Source: Rhizobium oryzihabitans (GTDB lineage Bacteria > Pseudomonadota > Alphaproteobacteria > Rhizobiales > Rhizobiaceae). Taken from it: a stretch of DNA of 64,000 nucleotides. The notes under the pieces are model-generated. The model was given only the letters and a program-made list of their open reading frames with translations. It ran no database searches and had not been told where the DNA came from. The stretch lies in contig NZ_CP048632.1 of the NCBI RefSeq assembly GCF_010669145.1, forward strand, positions 1,674,001 to 1,738,000, read 5' to 3'. Positions 62,562 through 64,000 of this stretch are shown piece after piece. The position numbers and the translations under genes were made by a program. Numbering within the stretch: the first letter of the stretch is position 1; each line of letters starts with the position of its first letter.

Positions 62562-63557
62562 TTAGACGATCTGGCTTTCGGTTTCGAGGATGTTGTCATC
62601 CCGGCGGATCGGAAGGCCGAGGAACGAAACAACCGGCTTGCCCTGGCTCTGGTCGAGCGTGAGGTTCACGTTGGTCTTGTTCATGGCCTGCTTGTGCAGG
62701 AAGGTCTGCACCGTCTTCGGCGCGTAGATGACCGTCTTGCCGTTCGGCTGGTTGGGGTTCTGCAAGGCGTAGTAGCCATCGATCATCAGATTGATGAGGT
62801 CGGCGCCACCGGCCGTGGCATTCGCCCGAAGGTCGGACACGTCGATGTTCGCGATGCGGGCAACGCCGCGCCAGTCGCGGACGGACAGGCCGATGTCCTG
62901 CGAAAACTTCTCGCGGTAGACATCATAAAGCGAACCGTCAGGCAGTTCCTTCGTGGTCTTGCCCTTGTCCTCGCGCTGAAGACCAGCCTTGGTGCCTTCC
63001 GGATAGAGAAGGTGAACCGAGTCCTCGCCCCAGGTGACGAACCAGATGGAGGTGTTATCCGATCCGGTACCGCCTGCGTCGATGATCTGCCGGCCGTTGG
63101 CTGCAGTCTTCGAGTTGAAGCGGGGATGAAGGCCCGTAAAGCGTTCCGGCATGACGTCGGTATCGCCGTAGTAGACGGTGGAGCCGAGCATGTTTGCCAT
63201 ACCGGCAATATGAGCCTTGGCTTCATTCAGGCGGAACTTCGCCGGGTTCTTGGCGATGTCGACGAGCTTTGCGTCAACTTCGGACCAGTCTTCCAGCATA
63301 CCGGTCGCATCCTTGACCTGCGCCGTGGTGCCCTTCGTAGGCATTACGCCCTTGTAGAGCTTGCGCCAGGTCGGAACCGGCAGGCCGGTGCGAACGGTGG
63401 TCAGGTGCGACGTGCCCATGTTGCATTCGAGAATGGGAGCGTCTTCGTACATGCTGTTGAACTGGACGAGCATGTCGATGATGGTTGCAATGTCATCGCC
63501 CCATTCCTGCTTTTTCAGGTCGGAGAGCGTGGGATACATGTTGCCGACAGTGGCCAT
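62562..63557 (-). CDS. Major capsid protein (BPP-1 Bbp17-like)
   Basis: This 331-aa protein starts MATVGNMYPTLSDLKKQEWGDDIATIIDML. It matches the major capsid family of BPP-1-like podoviruses (FTGLHPRFNSKTAANGRQIID, GSDNTSIWFVTWGEDSVHLLYPEG, FLGLPIRRDDNILETESQIV). The sequence order next to a Bbp16-like cement protein supports this. Confidence 0.9.
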   Translation of the reverse strand: MATVGNMYPTLSDLKKQEWGDDIATIIDMLVQFNSMYEDAPILECNMGTSHLTTVRTGLPVPTWRKLYKGVMPTKGTTAQVKDATGMLEDWSEVDAKLVDIAKNPAKFRLNEAKAHIAGMANMLGSTVYYGDTDVMPERFTGLHPRFNSKTAANGRQIIDAGGTGSDNTSIWFVTWGEDSVHLLYPEGTKAGLQREDKGKTTKELPDGSLYDVYREKFSQDIGLSVRDWRGVARIANIDVSDLRANATAGGADLINLMIDGYYALQNPNQPNGKTVIYAPKTVQTFLHKQAMNKTNVNLTLDQSQGKPVVSFLGLPIRRDDNILETESQIV

Positions 63558-63560
63558 GTC

Positions 63561-64000
63561 TTAACCTCGTTGGGTTGGAGTGGTTGCGCCGTACATCGCC
63601 TCTTCAGGAGACTTTGCAGAGGCGGCTGGAGTTTCCGACGTGAGGGGCTTGTCATCACTGAGAGCGTTGCCGACACGGGCCAGTAGCCGGAATAGACCGG
63701 GATGGTTGCCAATCCCGAGTTCAACCAGATCGCGGCGGAACGCATCGTCACCGAACGTTGCAATCACACGATCTGCTTTGAGGACGTTTTCCTTCAGGTG
63801 GTCGCCGCCGAAGTCCTTGTCGGTGCGAATTTCCTTCTGCCAGTCCTCTGTAATTTTCTGGTGTCGCTCGTTGAGAGCGTCGAATTCAGTCTTGCGCTGT
63901 TCAGCCAGAACGCCGGCAAGCTTCGTCGCCTGTGCGTTGGTGAGGCCGATTTCCTTCATGACGGGAGAGGCCTTCTCCAGAAGGGCTTCGTCGAGCTCGA
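63561..64000 (-). CDS. Scaffold-like protein, cut by window end
   Basis: The reading frame is open to the window edge, so the start lies outside. It is a helical, charged protein (LTNAQATKLAGVLAEQRKTEF, NERHQKITEDWQKEIRTDKDFGG, DEALLEKASPVMKEIG near the edge) with a low-complexity C-terminus (ASAKSPEEAMYGATTPTQRG). Position directly upstream of the capsid gene fits a scaffold protein. Confidence 0.7.
   Translation of the reverse strand, partial: ELDEALLEKASPVMKEIGLTNAQATKLAGVLAEQRKTEFDALNERHQKITEDWQKEIRTDKDFGGDHLKENVLKADRVIATFGDDAFRRDLVELGIGNHPGLFRLLARVGNALSDDKPLTSETPAASAKSPEEAMYGATTPTQRG

Larger units (their letters stand above)
40354..64000. mobile_element. Prophage 2: podovirus-type (T7 / BPP-1-like), right end outside window
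   Basis: From 41 kb to the window end, nearly all genes are on the minus strand: lysis genes, tail fibre, polyvalent internal protein, internal virion proteins, tail tubular A/B, cement protein, capsid and scaffold. This is podovirus order. The left boundary is uncertain: it may be the tRNA fragment at 40353 or the inverted-repeat cluster at about 41.0 kb. Integrase, portal and terminase are not in the window. Confidence 0.85.

Overview
The window is almost entirely prophage DNA. It holds two different temperate-phage genomes lying head to tail, with a truncated tRNA-Gly(CCC) gene between them. The high G+C content, the gene families and the Agrobacterium/Rhizobium/Ochrobactrum flavour of the accessory proteins suggest an alphaproteobacterial, probably Rhizobiales, host. 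No long stretch of ordinary chromosome is present to prove this.

Prophage 1 (window start to about 40353) is a mosaic temperate myovirus. Its late genes lie on the minus strand and read right to left. They comprise a lambda-type head module (gpZ-like protein, TerS, TerL, gpW, portal, protease, capsid), a P2-type contractile tail and baseplate (V, W, J, I, fibres, sheath, tube, E/E', tape measure, U, X, D) and a lysis cassette. The early minus-strand operon (Cro-like protein to NusG-like protein) contains a replication-initiator-like gene with an embedded iteron cluster, a DNA methyltransferase and several coupled unknowns. A plus-strand operon (33247-40234) ends in a tyrosine integrase beside the tRNA fragment. 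A LexA/S24-type repressor and three 19-bp palindromes look like the immunity system.

Prophage 2 (from about 41 kb past the right edge) is a podovirus resembling T7 and Bordetella BPP-1-type phages. On the minus strand, right to left, it has scaffold, capsid, Bbp16-like cement protein, a small protein, tail tubular proteins A and B, internal virion proteins, a giant polyvalent protein of about 2,436 aa, a T7-type tail fibre, and lysis genes (amidase, holin, Rz, Rz1). Two small membrane genes sit on the opposite strand inside the structural block. Its portal, terminase and integrase would lie beyond the window.

Two cross-cutting points matter to any user of this annotation. First, at least nine genes are interrupted at a short G or C run where restoring exactly one base rejoins the reading frame. 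This looks like systematic undercalling of homopolymers, so several apparent split genes and one apparent fusion (replication protein with NusG) are probably artefacts. Second, the gpE/gpE' tail chaperone carries a canonical GGGAAAC slippery heptamer and is a true programmed -1 frameshift. The best candidates for new biology are the phage NusG paralogue, which sits upstream of a structured RNA and a terminator guarding the late operon; the iteron origin inside the initiator gene; the shared operators; the signal-like N-terminus of the capsid protein; and the multi-domain polyvalent protein.
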